DNA of 37,264 bases, from assembly GCA_015067075.1 (NCBI GenBank), contig SVND01000024.1:1-37264 (forward strand), written 5' to 3'. This document shows positions 15,816-23,965 of this stretch, one piece after another; position 1 is the stretch's first letter; every line of letters starts with the position of its first letter. This DNA comes from Oscillospiraceae bacterium. GTDB taxonomy: Bacteria; Bacillota; Clostridia; Oscillospirales; SIG530. The position numbers and the translations under genes are program-made. Under the pieces are notes generated by a model, which was given only the letters and a program-made list of their open reading frames with translations, was not told where the DNA came from and did not search any database.

Positions 15816-16856
15816 TTACTTCTCTAATCCGAGAAGCTTAGCTGCGTTATTATAAAATACGTCTGCTACTTGTTCTTTTGTAAGATTGCATTGCTGTGCC
15901 GCGCGCTTGAATGCGAGGATCTCTTCGTACATGAAGAATGTAAGATTGTCAGCCTCTTCGCCTTCGATCTCGCGCATATGGGAGTCGCCCGAAACGTCGC
16001 CGTAAGCACCTTTTTTGATAAGGTTGATATACTTGCCGTCTTCACAGATGCGCTTTGTTCTCAAACGCAATATAGGCATATCGCTTCCGAACATGATGCG
16101 GTCTGTTCCTACAGCTTCAATAAGCTTTATCATAGCTGTGTCAAGGCAGTTGGCGGAGAAATCAAACAGAAGGTTTTTGCTCTTTGAAAGAACCTCGAAA
16201 GCATCGCCAAAGTCGGACTCGCAGTAAGCTCTGCCGATGTGGGCAACGATGAGCTTGAGGTTGGGATACTTTTCATCGATCTCCATAAGCTGAGCAAGAT
16301 TTACCTTGTCCTTGAGTCTGCCGCTTCTGGGAATGTGGCACATAACTATCCAGCCGTGCTTATCCATAAGAGCGAGATGTTCGGGGGTGATGTAGTCGTA
16401 AATGCGTATTTCATTTGCGGGAATATATGAGGGAACATGATCGAGATAAGCCTTTATACCGTAAAAACCGCCTTCGATGATCTGCTTTTCAAGATATTCC
16501 GCTGACATTTCCGGATGGCTGTAGTAAAGAGCGGGAAAACCGGACTTTTTTGATGACTCGGAAACGTATGCGTTTTCTTTTTCAAAATTATCCTCAGGTC
16601 TTATGCTTGAAAACATGAGAGCCTTAACGTCCTTGTCGGGGAACATGAGCCTGTATGTTTCCTGAAGGTCCTCAATGGAATTATCCTTTGCAACGACGTT
16701 CGTCCAGCCGACGATACGTTCGTTGGCGATGCGGCTTCCTTCTACTTCGCGCTTATACACATGGCAATGTATATCTATCATTTTTTGGGGCAGAAAGTCA
16801 CGAAGCTCCTGCTCGTACACTATTCTGTCCACATCTCTGATTTCAAATAAACTCAT
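15816..16856 (-). CDS. Amidohydrolase-2 family metal-dependent hydrolase (lactonase/decarboxylase type)
   Basis: A 346-residue TIM-barrel amidohydrolase. Metal and active-site residues visible are H-x-H in MIDIHCHVY (near 30), His in MCHIPRSGR (near 172), His in VAHIGRAY (near 206) and Asp in MFGSDMPIL (near 255). In sugar operons this family often holds sugar-acid lactonases, the natural next step after a Gfo dehydrogenase, but decarboxylases share the fold, so the reaction is open. It lies 25 nt upstream of paralogue A and downstream of a large hairpin (16882-16936). A three-codon frame ATG-AAA-AAA-TGA overlaps its start codon and takes the best-placed AAAGG ribosome site, so translation may be coupled or restarted. 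Confidence 0.88.
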   Translation of the reverse strand: MSLFEIRDVDRIVYEQELRDFLPQKMIDIHCHVYKREVEGSRIANERIVGWTNVVAKDNSIEDLQETYRLMFPDKDVKALMFSSIRPEDNFEKENAYVSESSKKSGFPALYYSHPEMSAEYLEKQIIEGGFYGIKAYLDHVPSYIPANEIRIYDYITPEHLALMDKHGWIVMCHIPRSGRLKDKVNLAQLMEIDEKYPNLKLIVAHIGRAYCESDFGDAFEVLSKSKNLLFDFSANCLDTAMIKLIEAVGTDRIMFGSDMPILRLRTKRICEDGKYINLIKKGAYGDVSGDSHMREIEGEEADNLTFFMYEEILAFKRAAQQCNLTKEQVADVFYNNAAKLLGLEK

Positions 16857-16881
16857 TTTTTCATTATACCTTTCGTAAAAA

Positions 16882-16936
16882 GAGGTAAAGCAAACAAACC
16901 TATATCAAAAACGATATAAATTGAATGCTTTACCTC
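16882..16936 (-). terminator. Long imperfect stem-loop with T run inside the sugar operon (partial terminator or processing site)
   Basis: Outer arms TGCTTTACCTC (16926-16936) and GAGGTAAAGCA (16882-16892) pair over 11 bp. An inner stem TATATC (16901-16906) with GATATA (16913-16918) gives a second helix. On the minus strand five T bases follow. The outer arm contains GGAGGTAAAG, which is also the ribosome site sequence before the paralogue A gene. It probably lowers read-through from the upstream genes into the amidohydrolase, or stabilises the upstream mRNA. Confidence 0.6.
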
Positions 16937-16962
16937 CGTTTCATTTATGTTTTATTGCTTAA

Positions 16963-18207
16963 TTATTGGAGAAGGAATTCCGCGTTTTTCCAAGCTTCGT
17001 CTGCGCTTGCAAGGTCTTCTTCAGTCGGAGCATAGGGATTGGAGCAGCAGGGGATGTTTACATGGTAATTTTCGTCGGGATAGCAAGTGATAAAGTCTTT
17101 TTCATACTTGAGTTTATCCTCTTCCTTGCGGAAGTCGGGAATATCATAAGCCGTATTGCCGTTGAGAACGCTTCTCCAGCCGAGAATGGCAACGGATGCC
17201 ATAGCTGTTGCGCGGTATACGTTGAAGTAAGGTTCGGTCTTGTTTTCAAGGCACTTGATGAAATCGTAAACTACCCAGAAGTCGCCGCCGCCGTGTCCTG
17301 CAGTGTCAGCAATCTTGCCGAGCTCTTCATCGGGCCAGGAAAGGTCGTATTCCGTTACGTTGTTTTCAACGCCTTCGGGACGACACCAATCATTGTAAAT
17401 AAGGCGCATTCTGTTGTTGCTGTGGTTTGTTTCCATGCCGCCCTTTGTGCAGCAAAGCTTGTACCAATTTCCGTGAGGAGCATAGCCTGCCCAGCCGATA
17501 ACGCGCAAAACAGCGTTTGTGTCTGTCTGGCACATGATAACGCAAGCGGCGTCGCCTGTCTGAAGAGCAGTACCCTTAGCGATTTCGGGAGCAAAGGAAG
17601 CCATAGCCGTAACTCTCGTGGGCATAGCATCGGTCATCTTCATAAGAGGAGCGATAGCGTGTGTAAGATAATATGCGCGGGGAGTCCAGTTGCGCCAATG
17701 ACGTCTGCCGGGAGCGAGAGCGTTCTGTTCAGCCATGCTCATGGGGTGAGAATACTCACCTTCGGCGTAAACGAGCTTGCCAAGTGTGCCTTCTCTGAAA
17801 ACGCGTTCCATTTCAAGGTTTTCCTTGAAATACGGATAGTTTTCCAAAAGTGCATATGTCATACCTGTTTTTTCAACAGCGCGGCAAAGTCTGACACCGT
17901 CACCCATAGTTACGTTGGATGTGCATTCACTTAAAACGTGCTTGCCGTTTTCCATAGCCTTGATAGCAAAATCGCAATGCTCGTTGAAATAGTTTGCGAG
18001 CAAAACTGCGTCCATATCGTGCTTGATAAACTCGTCAAAGTTATCGTAAACAGCGGCGTCTGCAATCTCGGGGAACTTGTCCTTTACCCAAACGGGTGCG
18101 CTGGGACGGCGGTCGCAAATAGCGACTACTTCGCCGCCGGAAGCAAGAATGCTTTTAACGAATGTGTGACCTCTGCCGAGACCGAAAATACCGATTTTAA
18201 TTGCCAT
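16963..18207 (-). CDS. Atypical Gfo/Idh/MocA-family protein, paralogue B (GH109-like features)
   Basis: A 414-residue paralogue of the 14561-15790 protein, similar along its full length. The Rossmann glycine motif is GIFGLGRGHTF (6-16). EKP is again replaced by SEC (S93-E94-C95). LLENYPYFKENLEMERVF, GTLGKLVYAEGEYSHP, RHWRNWTPRAYYLTHAIAPL and GHGGGDFWVVYDF are shared with paralogue A. Two copies keeping the same unusual motif point to selection for a non-standard reaction. They may split substrates (for example two anomers or two sugars) or form a heteromer. AAAGGAG lies before the ATG. The gap of 70 nt to the gene upstream holds no clear promoter. Cytoplasmic. Confidence 0.85.
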   Translation of the reverse strand: MAIKIGIFGLGRGHTFVKSILASGGEVVAICDRRPSAPVWVKDKFPEIADAAVYDNFDEFIKHDMDAVLLANYFNEHCDFAIKAMENGKHVLSECTSNVTMGDGVRLCRAVEKTGMTYALLENYPYFKENLEMERVFREGTLGKLVYAEGEYSHPMSMAEQNALAPGRRHWRNWTPRAYYLTHAIAPLMKMTDAMPTRVTAMASFAPEIAKGTALQTGDAACVIMCQTDTNAVLRVIGWAGYAPHGNWYKLCCTKGGMETNHSNNRMRLIYNDWCRPEGVENNVTEYDLSWPDEELGKIADTAGHGGGDFWVVYDFIKCLENKTEPYFNVYRATAMASVAILGWRSVLNGNTAYDIPDFRKEEDKLKYEKDFITCYPDENYHVNIPCCSNPYAPTEEDLASADEAWKNAEFLLQ

Positions 18208-18277
18208 GATAAAAACTCCTTTGAAATGAATTTAAATTTATTTTAATGGTTTACCCAAATTGGATGCTGATTAGTGA

Positions 18278-19420
18278 TCATACCTCGCTGAGAGATACAG
18301 CACGCTTTTCATTGTGAGAAATAAGCGATGCGGTATGAAGGGCATGGGAGAAGCGCGTTTCCTCGGGAGTGAAGCAACCGAAATATACCTGCTTGCCTTC
18401 AAGCTCACACATAAACGATGCCCACATTTGCAAAATAGCGTCGGTGAAGCCGAATTCGAAAATATCGCCCGTAATGGTGGGGATCATGGGCTTTGTGCCA
18501 ATGACAACGCTGGACCAAGCCTGATTTTTACCTTCGGAGAAAAGGTAATGGAAGGTGTTGGGTGTATTTGTGGAGAACTTAACGGAAGCGTTAAGTCCCG
18601 TTACCTCGATGTACCAATCGTTTGTGGCGGAAGGTGCCATACGCTTCGTTTCAAGGTACATAGCAAATTCGTTGCCGTCCTTGTCCTCGCAAGTGCAGAT
18701 CATTGTACCGTTATCGTATGTATCGCAAACAGCCATACCGCCCTTTCCGTCGGGACGCTCCTTAACGATGTCGGATAAAACTGCGTATACACGCTTGGGG
18801 ATCCAGCCCATGCGGAAAGGCACGTGCTGGGTGTGAATGCCAAGGTCGCCAAGGCAACCGTAAACGCCGTTCATTTTTACGGTGCGCTTCCAGTTGATGG
18901 GCTTTGTTATATCAAGGTCGCTGGCGTGATTAAAGCCTGCCTTGACCTCCAAAATTCTGCCGAGCTTGCCTGACTCTATCCAGCGGATAAGCTCCTGACA
19001 AGCGGGAAAATAGGGAAATTCGCTGGCACATCTTACGATAACGTCGGGATTTTCGTCGATGACCTTAAGAATTGCTTCGTTTGCCGCCTTATCAATGCCG
19101 AAGGGCTTTTCACCGAGAAGATGCTTTTTTGCACGAATAATATCGCAATATACCTGCTCGTGCATATTGTGGGGAAGCGCGCAGTAAACGGCTTCAACCT
19201 CGGGCATTGCAAGGATCTCGTGATAATCGCTCGTTTCAAATTTTACCGTCGGGAAATTGTCGACGAACCATTTGCGTGCATCAGCACTGATATCGCATAC
19301 GGCAACTATCTCGGGTCGGGCGATATCCTCTTTAAGATGACACCATCTTGCGGATGCGGAGGCGAATTCTCTGCCCATAAGACCGCAACCGATTATGGCA
19401 AATTTAACTGTTTTCTTCAT
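18278..19420 (-). CDS. Gfo/Idh/MocA-family NAD(P)-dependent sugar dehydrogenase (canonical)
   Basis: A 380-residue protein with GCGLMG (11-16) for NAD(P) binding, the intact EKP motif in GEKPFG (E104-K105-P106), and GCLGDLGIHTQHVP near 195-208 carrying the Asp and His of the active site. These are the marks of a working sugar or cyclitol dehydrogenase, unlike its two operon neighbours. It starts 2 nt after the deacetylase stop and its AAAGGAG ribosome site lies inside the deacetylase gene, so the two are translationally coupled. A product lactone or keto-sugar could feed the amidohydrolase or the aminotransferase of this operon (inference). Confidence 0.92.
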   Translation of the reverse strand: MKKTVKFAIIGCGLMGREFASASARWCHLKEDIARPEIVAVCDISADARKWFVDNFPTVKFETSDYHEILAMPEVEAVYCALPHNMHEQVYCDIIRAKKHLLGEKPFGIDKAANEAILKVIDENPDVIVRCASEFPYFPACQELIRWIESGKLGRILEVKAGFNHASDLDITKPINWKRTVKMNGVYGCLGDLGIHTQHVPFRMGWIPKRVYAVLSDIVKERPDGKGGMAVCDTYDNGTMICTCEDKDGNEFAMYLETKRMAPSATNDWYIEVTGLNASVKFSTNTPNTFHYLFSEGKNQAWSSVVIGTKPMIPTITGDIFEFGFTDAILQMWASFMCELEGKQVYFGCFTPEETRFSHALHTASLISHNEKRAVSLSEV

Positions 19421-19422
19421 AA

Positions 19423-20250
19423 TTATTCTCCTTTAACTACGGCTTTTTCACCGGGCATAAGCTTGATGTTTTCACCGTTTGCGACAAACCAAACGGTTTT
19501 ATCCGTAGGATTAGTGATTTCATTTCTGTTTATTTCAAGAGCTTCAAAGGCCTTTACAGCTTCGTATATTTCCATATTCGTTGCCATCCAGACCTGGTCC
19601 TTGGCATCGGAAATCGCCTTGAAAAGATCTTCGGCAACATACCAATTGTTGTGGTAATCGAACTCGTTGGCGTGGCCCCATACATAGAAATGGAACGGGT
19701 CGCCCACGGGAGTTTCCTTTACAAAACGTTCCGTAAGCGCAGGTAATCCGTCATAATTGTGATGGCAGGTTGAAGGGAGGCGAAGCCAATCCTTCGGTAA
19801 AGAAAAGTCGTGAGTTGCATCACAGGTTCTGGAATAAAGGATGCCGCATTTTTTTGCAATTTCGATGACTTGCTCGCTGTATGTGCCGTAGGGGTATGCC
19901 ATACCTCTTACACGGACACCGAAAACCTCTTCAAGGGCGCGGATATCCTCCGCTATTTCGTATTCAACGTCTGCAGGCTCAAGCTTTTCAAGAAAAGGAT
20001 GAGTTACGCCGTGAACAGCTATCTCAAAGCAACCGCTTTCATCGCAAAGAGCTTGTCTTGCTTGCTCCTTTGTGAAAAACTCGCCCGCATCTCTTCTTGG
20101 CGGAAAGTAGCCTGAATTGAGATTGAATGTGCCGCGGATACCGTATTTTTTCATAAGCTTTGAAAAAGGTATGACGGGATGTCTGTTGTCATCGTAGCTT
20201 ACGGTAAAGGTTTTTGCCTTGAAGTTTTCAAAACGCAAATAAAGCTCCAT
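19423..20250 (-). CDS. NodB-type polysaccharide/carbohydrate deacetylase
   Basis: A 275-residue metal-dependent deacetylase. Motif 1 is SYDDN (D20-D21; family TFDDG), motif 2 is HGVTHP (H-x3-H near 80-84), motif 3 is RGMAYPYGTYS (near 114), and WGHANEFD (near 192) supplies the late His. There is no signal peptide, unusual for cell-wall deacetylases, so a small intracellular N-acetylated sugar or oligosaccharide is a more likely substrate than peptidoglycan. It sits between the aminotransferase and the dehydrogenase; removing an acetyl group before acting on the amine would be a logical order (inference). AAAGGAG lies 8 nt before the ATG. Confidence 0.92.
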   Translation of the reverse strand: MELYLRFENFKAKTFTVSYDDNRHPVIPFSKLMKKYGIRGTFNLNSGYFPPRRDAGEFFTKEQARQALCDESGCFEIAVHGVTHPFLEKLEPADVEYEIAEDIRALEEVFGVRVRGMAYPYGTYSEQVIEIAKKCGILYSRTCDATHDFSLPKDWLRLPSTCHHNYDGLPALTERFVKETPVGDPFHFYVWGHANEFDYHNNWYVAEDLFKAISDAKDQVWMATNMEIYEAVKAFEALEINRNEITNPTDKTVWFVANGENIKLMPGEKAVVKGE

Positions 20251-20278
20251 ATTTATTCTCCTTTGTTACATTAGAGAT

Positions 20279-21838
20279 CTACTTTTTTGCTGCAGTCATT
20301 TCCGTAAAAACAAGCTCCATCTTTCCGACGAGAGAGTCGATGAGCGCTTTGGAAGCGATGAGGGGAAGCTTGAGGAGTGCGGCAGGGGGACAAAAAGCCT
20401 TGTAAAGCTGAGCACTTACGTCAAAGCCGTATGCGGAAAGCTTCTTTACAAAAACGGAGGTCTCGTCGATATCATGGAATACGATGGCGCTGAGAAGTTC
20501 AAGCCCCTCAATGTCGCGGATGATATCGGAATACTTATCCTTGAGTGCTCGCACCTTGCTTTCGTAGTAATTGCCGACAGCAGTTATTTCAGCGCTGTTT
20601 TGCTCTGAAAATTCCATAGTGATAAGGTAAGATAAAGAAGCAAGCTCTTCCTGACCGTTTGTAACGAGAGCGCCAAACTGATTGAGCGTATCCATTTCCG
20701 CTGTAAGAAGGATCTTGGAAGCGGGATACTGACCGCCCGGGAAGCCCTTGCCGACGACAACGAAGTCGGGGTTGAGTCCGTACTTGCGGAAAAGAAACAT
20801 ACCTTCGTACCACATACAGGACTGTATCTCGTCGCACATAACGGGGGTGTCACCTGCATGGCAGATCTCATATGCTTCGTGAAGAAATTCTGGAGTAAGT
20901 CTTATTCCGCCGTAATTCATAAGGATTATTTCGTGAGTAAAGCCTGCTACCTTATATTCGCCCTGATTGTACTTTTCGTATTTGGTGCGGAAGTCGTCAA
21001 TGTCGTTGATTGCAACGGGAACTACCTTGTAAGCACCTGCGCTTTCGTATTTGCCGTAAAGCTCGGGCCACATATCGCGGAGCGTCTGAGCAAAGGTCGT
21101 TGTTCCGTGATAGTTTGCAAGTCTGCCGTTGTCGTAGTCACCCATAATGAAAAATACGGGGATGCGACCGCTGTACTTCGGAGTGGGGAATGTCTTGTCA
21201 AGCTTATAGAACTTGGAAAGCATCATCTTAAAGCCTGCCTCACAAGCCAAAGAGCCTGTTTCAAGGTTGATAACGCGGTTGAGAACGTGCTTTTCCGTGC
21301 TCTTGAGAATAGCGTCGAGCTTTTCTGTTTCATCCTTTTTAAGACCGTTTGCACAGCGGACAAGCTCGCGCTCGCAAAGACGTGTTATGTATCCGCGAGT
21401 ATTATTGTGCGTTGCGTTGGAAATACCGAGCGCGCGGGCATTGTCGATGAGGCGGTAGCCGGGAAAGGCGTGACCCATGGGAACGTGGTAATGCTCGGAT
21501 TTTGTCACGGCGTAAAGACGGCCGTCCTGACCGACACGGTACCAACCGAAGCCGAAAACAGGGCTTGATTCGGGATGGTAAGCGGCGGCAAAGGAATTTG
21601 TGGGCGCGCCGTGGACGTTTGTTTCAAAAGCAGGAGCTATCTGTGTGCCAATTTTATCAACCATTTCGTCGAGTCTTGCGGCGAAGGGGGCAGGGTAAAA
21701 AGCTACCTGCTCGTCAGCCAAAGCGGAAAGGTCTTCTTTGTTGCCGTAACCTACTATAGCCGCGGCGTTTACGGCGGCATCTGTATATTCCTTGCCGAGA
21801 ATGTCTCTTAACGACATGGAAATGTTTGTTTTCATCAT
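20279..21838 (-). CDS. Class III PLP-dependent aminotransferase
   Basis: A 519-residue class III (omega/GSA-type) aminotransferase. The cofactor Asp is in VMCDEIQSCM (about 335) and the Schiff-base Lys in VVVGKGFPGG (about 363), followed by the Thr/Asn-containing FGALVTNGQEE. The protein is 60-100 residues longer than usual because of an N-terminal region and an insertion around residues 200-270. Substrate unknown; in this setting an amino sugar or keto-sugar is possible, but most members act on amino acids, diamines or GSA. It is the first gene of the six-gene minus operon, just behind the sigma-A promoter at 21882-21910. AAAGGGG precedes a double ATG, so the start could be one codon later. 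Confidence 0.9.
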   Translation of the reverse strand: MMKTNISMSLRDILGKEYTDAAVNAAAIVGYGNKEDLSALADEQVAFYPAPFAARLDEMVDKIGTQIAPAFETNVHGAPTNSFAAAYHPESSPVFGFGWYRVGQDGRLYAVTKSEHYHVPMGHAFPGYRLIDNARALGISNATHNNTRGYITRLCERELVRCANGLKKDETEKLDAILKSTEKHVLNRVINLETGSLACEAGFKMMLSKFYKLDKTFPTPKYSGRIPVFFIMGDYDNGRLANYHGTTTFAQTLRDMWPELYGKYESAGAYKVVPVAINDIDDFRTKYEKYNQGEYKVAGFTHEIILMNYGGIRLTPEFLHEAYEICHAGDTPVMCDEIQSCMWYEGMFLFRKYGLNPDFVVVGKGFPGGQYPASKILLTAEMDTLNQFGALVTNGQEELASLSYLITMEFSEQNSAEITAVGNYYESKVRALKDKYSDIIRDIEGLELLSAIVFHDIDETSVFVKKLSAYGFDVSAQLYKAFCPPAALLKLPLIASKALIDSLVGKMELVFTEMTAAKK

Positions 21839-21881
21839 TTAAGTAATACCCCTTTTTTAGTATTGATTTTCTAACAAGAAC

Positions 21882-21910
21882 ATTTTACATCGTTTTATTC
21901 AATTTGTCAA
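21882..21910 (-). promoter_or_regulatory. Sigma-A promoter of the aminotransferase-Gfo operon
   Basis: TTGACA (21905-21910) and TAAAAT (21882-21887) on the minus strand with a 17-nt spacer, 44 nt before the ATG. Confidence 0.8.
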
Positions 21911-21923
21911 TAGGTAATTGAAT
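21897..21923. promoter_or_regulatory. Candidate operator: inverted repeat over the operon's -35 box
   Basis: ATTCAATT (21897-21904) and AATTGAAT (21916-21923) are perfect inverted 8-mers with 11 nt between them; the spacer begins with the -35 hexamer. Position suggests repression of the minus operon, most simply by the adjacent DeoR protein. Confidence 0.55.
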
Positions 21924-21982
21924 GTTTTTTTCAAAAAAATAAAAGAATATGTCATGAAAAAATAAGTTTTTTAGAAAAAAAC

Positions 21983-22011
21983 TTGACAAGCGGCCAAAAA
22001 TAATGTATAGT
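21983..22011 (+). promoter_or_regulatory. Sigma-A promoter of the DeoR-DUF951 genes
   Basis: TTGACA (21983-21988) and TATAGT (22006-22011), spacer 17 nt, 39 nt before the TTG start. It runs away from the operon promoter, about 70 nt apart. Confidence 0.8.
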
Positions 22012-22050
22012 ATTATAAATAGTAAAAATTGACGGAAAGGGGCTACTGAA

Positions 22051-22848
22051 TTGGGTAAGCACGCAGAAAGAGAAGAAGCTATTTTATCTGTATTAAGATG
22101 TAGATCGCAAATAACCACATTCGAGGCGATAGACCTTTTAAATGTTTCGGAGTCTACAGCGAGAAGATTGTTCAATGATCTCGTTGAAAAGGGAAAGGCG
22201 ATACGTCAGTATGGCGGAATTCGTCTTGCACAAAACAGCGCGTATGAATATTCCTTCGAAAGACTCATGGATGAAAATGCTGAAGAAAAACAGGCTATAG
22301 CTAACAAGGCTGTCGAATTTATCAGCGACCATGATATTATTTTCTTTGATTCGGGTACAACTGTATACAGACTTTGCCTTGCTTTGGCTGAAAAGATAAA
22401 AAGCGGCGCGCTGAGCGATATTACCGTGTTCACAAACTCCTCCTCAAATCTTCAGCCCCTGGCTGAAGTGTGCGAGGTCACGCTTGTCGGCGGTAAGTAC
22501 AGACCGAAGAGAATGGACTTTGCAGGATTTTCCGCAAATAAGTTTATCTCCAACTTTAATTTCACAAAAGCGTTTTTAGGTACTGACGCTGTAAACATAG
22601 CAGACGGATTTATGACTACCGATACGGATACGGCTATGACAACGGAGCTTGTAATTGAGCGCTCGGATACGATAATCGTGCTGGCTGATGCAGGAAAGAT
22701 CGGAAGACGTTCCTTTATGAGCTATGCTAAGCCCCAGGATATTGACGTGCTTGTTACGAGCATGGGCGCAGATATGCAGGTAGTGGAAAAGCTTCGTAAA
22801 ACAGGCACGAAGGTATTGACTGTAAATCCGAAAATAACGGAAAGATAA
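22051..22848 (+). CDS. DeoR-family sugar-responsive transcriptional repressor
   Basis: A 265-residue regulator. The N-terminal winged helix-turn-helix spans about 20-58 (FEAIDLLNVSESTARRLFND, then GKAIRQYGG). The DeoRC sugar-phosphate sensor domain follows, with FFDSGTTVYRL (about 99-109), VFTNSSSNL, VTLVGGKYRP, FLGTDAVNIADGFMTTD and VLADAGKIGRRSF. Members usually bind DNA until a phosphorylated sugar of the pathway they control loosens them. It starts with TTG at 22051, 8 nt after AAAGGGG. It is divergent from the aminotransferase-Gfo operon, which makes that operon, and perhaps the isomerase-EamA-GH110 genes behind it, the likely regulon. Confidence 0.95.
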   Translation: MGKHAEREEAILSVLRCRSQITTFEAIDLLNVSESTARRLFNDLVEKGKAIRQYGGIRLAQNSAYEYSFERLMDENAEEKQAIANKAVEFISDHDIIFFDSGTTVYRLCLALAEKIKSGALSDITVFTNSSSNLQPLAEVCEVTLVGGKYRPKRMDFAGFSANKFISNFNFTKAFLGTDAVNIADGFMTTDTDTAMTTELVIERSDTIIVLADAGKIGRRSFMSYAKPQDIDVLVTSMGADMQVVEKLRKTGTKVLTVNPKITER

Positions 22849-22855
22849 GGCTGTT

Positions 22856-23044
22856 ATGGATATAGCCGTCGGAGATATACTGATAATGAAAAAAAAGCAC
22901 CCTTGCGGAAGCGATAAAATGACGGTGTTGCGGATAGGGATGGATTTTCGCCTTAAATGCAACGGTTGCGGTCATGAATTTATGGTCGTCCGCTCAAAGG
23001 CGGAGCATTCCGTAAAGCATGTGCTGAAAAAAGAAGAGATATAA
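22856..23044 (+). CDS. DUF951 family protein
   Basis: A 62-residue protein with the DUF951 pattern: GDILIMKKKHPCGSDKM at the start, then RLKCNGCGHEFMVVRS. Cys17, Cys35 and Cys38 could bind a metal, probably together with a further ligand. Widespread in Firmicutes, function unknown. It begins 8 nt after the DeoR stop and shares its transcript; in other genomes DUF951 genes sit near housekeeping loci, so the link to the sugar genes may be chance. Confidence 0.9.
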   Translation: MDIAVGDILIMKKKHPCGSDKMTVLRIGMDFRLKCNGCGHEFMVVRSKAEHSVKHVLKKEEI

Positions 23045-23047
23045 AGG

Positions 23048-23076
23048 TTCGGCATGATTTCTCATGCCGAATTTTT
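23048..23076 (+). terminator. Terminator of the DeoR-DUF951 transcript
   Basis: A 10-bp perfect stem TTCGGCATGA with TCATGCCGAA, 4-nt loop, followed by TTTTT. Confidence 0.92.
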
Positions 23077-23116
23077 ATGTTTTAATGAAAAAATTTCGAA
23101 AAAAGCAAAAAACTGC

Positions 23117-23145
23117 TTGAAGAAAAAACGAAATTAGTATATAAT
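23117..23145 (+). promoter_or_regulatory. Promoter of the isomerase-EamA-GH110 operon
   Basis: TTGAAG (23117-23122) and TATAAT (23140-23145), spacer 17 nt, 40 nt before the ATG at 23186. Confidence 0.7.
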
Positions 23146-23185
23146 ATGAGAAAAAATATTAAAATGCGGAAAGAGGTATATTATT

Positions 23186-23965
23186 ATGGCACTTCCTGTT
23201 GCATTACAGCTTTTCTCTGTAAGAGATGATATGGCTAAGGATTATAAAGCAACGCTTAAGGCTGTTGCTGAAATGGGTTATCAGGGCGTTGAGCTTGCAG
23301 GTATTTTCGGCAACGCCGAAGAAATGAAGGCTGAACTTGACAAAAACGGTCTTGTAGCAATTTCAGCCCATGTAGGTATTGATGCTATCCTTAACGATAC
23401 GGAAAAAACTCTCGGTGCACACAAAACGATAGGATGCAAATATATCGCCATCCCTTATCTTGCTGACGAGGATCGTCCCGACGCTATTGGCTTTGACGGA
23501 ACGGCGGAGAAGGTATCGAAGGCTTGCAAGCTCATAAATGAGTATGGAATGATAGCTCTTTATCATAATCACGCTTTTGAATTTGACCTTATCGACGGCA
23601 AGCATTGGCTTGATACGATGTATGAATGTATTCCTGCGGACGTACTGCAGACGGAGCTTGACACGTGCTGGGTAAACGTAGGCGGAGAGGACCCTGCCGA
23701 GTACATATATAAGTATGCGGGAAGAGCACCTGTTTTGCATTTGAAGGATTTCGTACAAAAGGGAAGAAAGCTTGAAGATCCTGAGCTTGATTTTGCATTC
23801 CGTCCCTTCGGACACGGTGTTCAGGAGCATGAAAAGATTCTTGAAGCGGCTGAAAAGTGCGGCGTTGAATGGCTCGTTGTTGAACAGGACAGCCCGCAAA
23901 CAGGAAAAACTCCCATGGAATCTGTAAAGCTCAGCAGAGAATTTCTTAAAAAAGCAGGTTTCTAA
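23186..23965 (+). CDS. Sugar phosphate isomerase/epimerase-like TIM barrel protein
   Basis: A 259-residue AP-endonuclease-2-fold protein of the IolE/xylose-isomerase-like group. It starts LPVALQLFSVRDDM and has the barrel strands GYQGVELAG, ISAHVG, CKYIAIPYL. The metal-site residues include YHNHAFEF (near 127), QTELDTCWVN (Asp/Glu near 152), HLKDF (near 178) and a late Glu in LVVEQDS. It may isomerise or epimerise a keto-sugar or inositol-type compound, the product type that a Gfo dehydrogenase would make. AAAGAGG precedes the ATG. The stop abuts the EamA start (TAAATG), so the two are coupled. Confidence 0.9.
   Translation: MALPVALQLFSVRDDMAKDYKATLKAVAEMGYQGVELAGIFGNAEEMKAELDKNGLVAISAHVGIDAILNDTEKTLGAHKTIGCKYIAIPYLADEDRPDAIGFDGTAEKVSKACKLINEYGMIALYHNHAFEFDLIDGKHWLDTMYECIPADVLQTELDTCWVNVGGEDPAEYIYKYAGRAPVLHLKDFVQKGRKLEDPELDFAFRPFGHGVQEHEKILEAAEKCGVEWLVVEQDSPQTGKTPMESVKLSREFLKKAGF

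Noticed and set aside
16966-17934. A 322-codon plus-strand frame opposite Gfo paralogue B
   Set aside because: Shadow frame. Similar shadows occur opposite paralogue A, as expected from shared codon use in paralogues.
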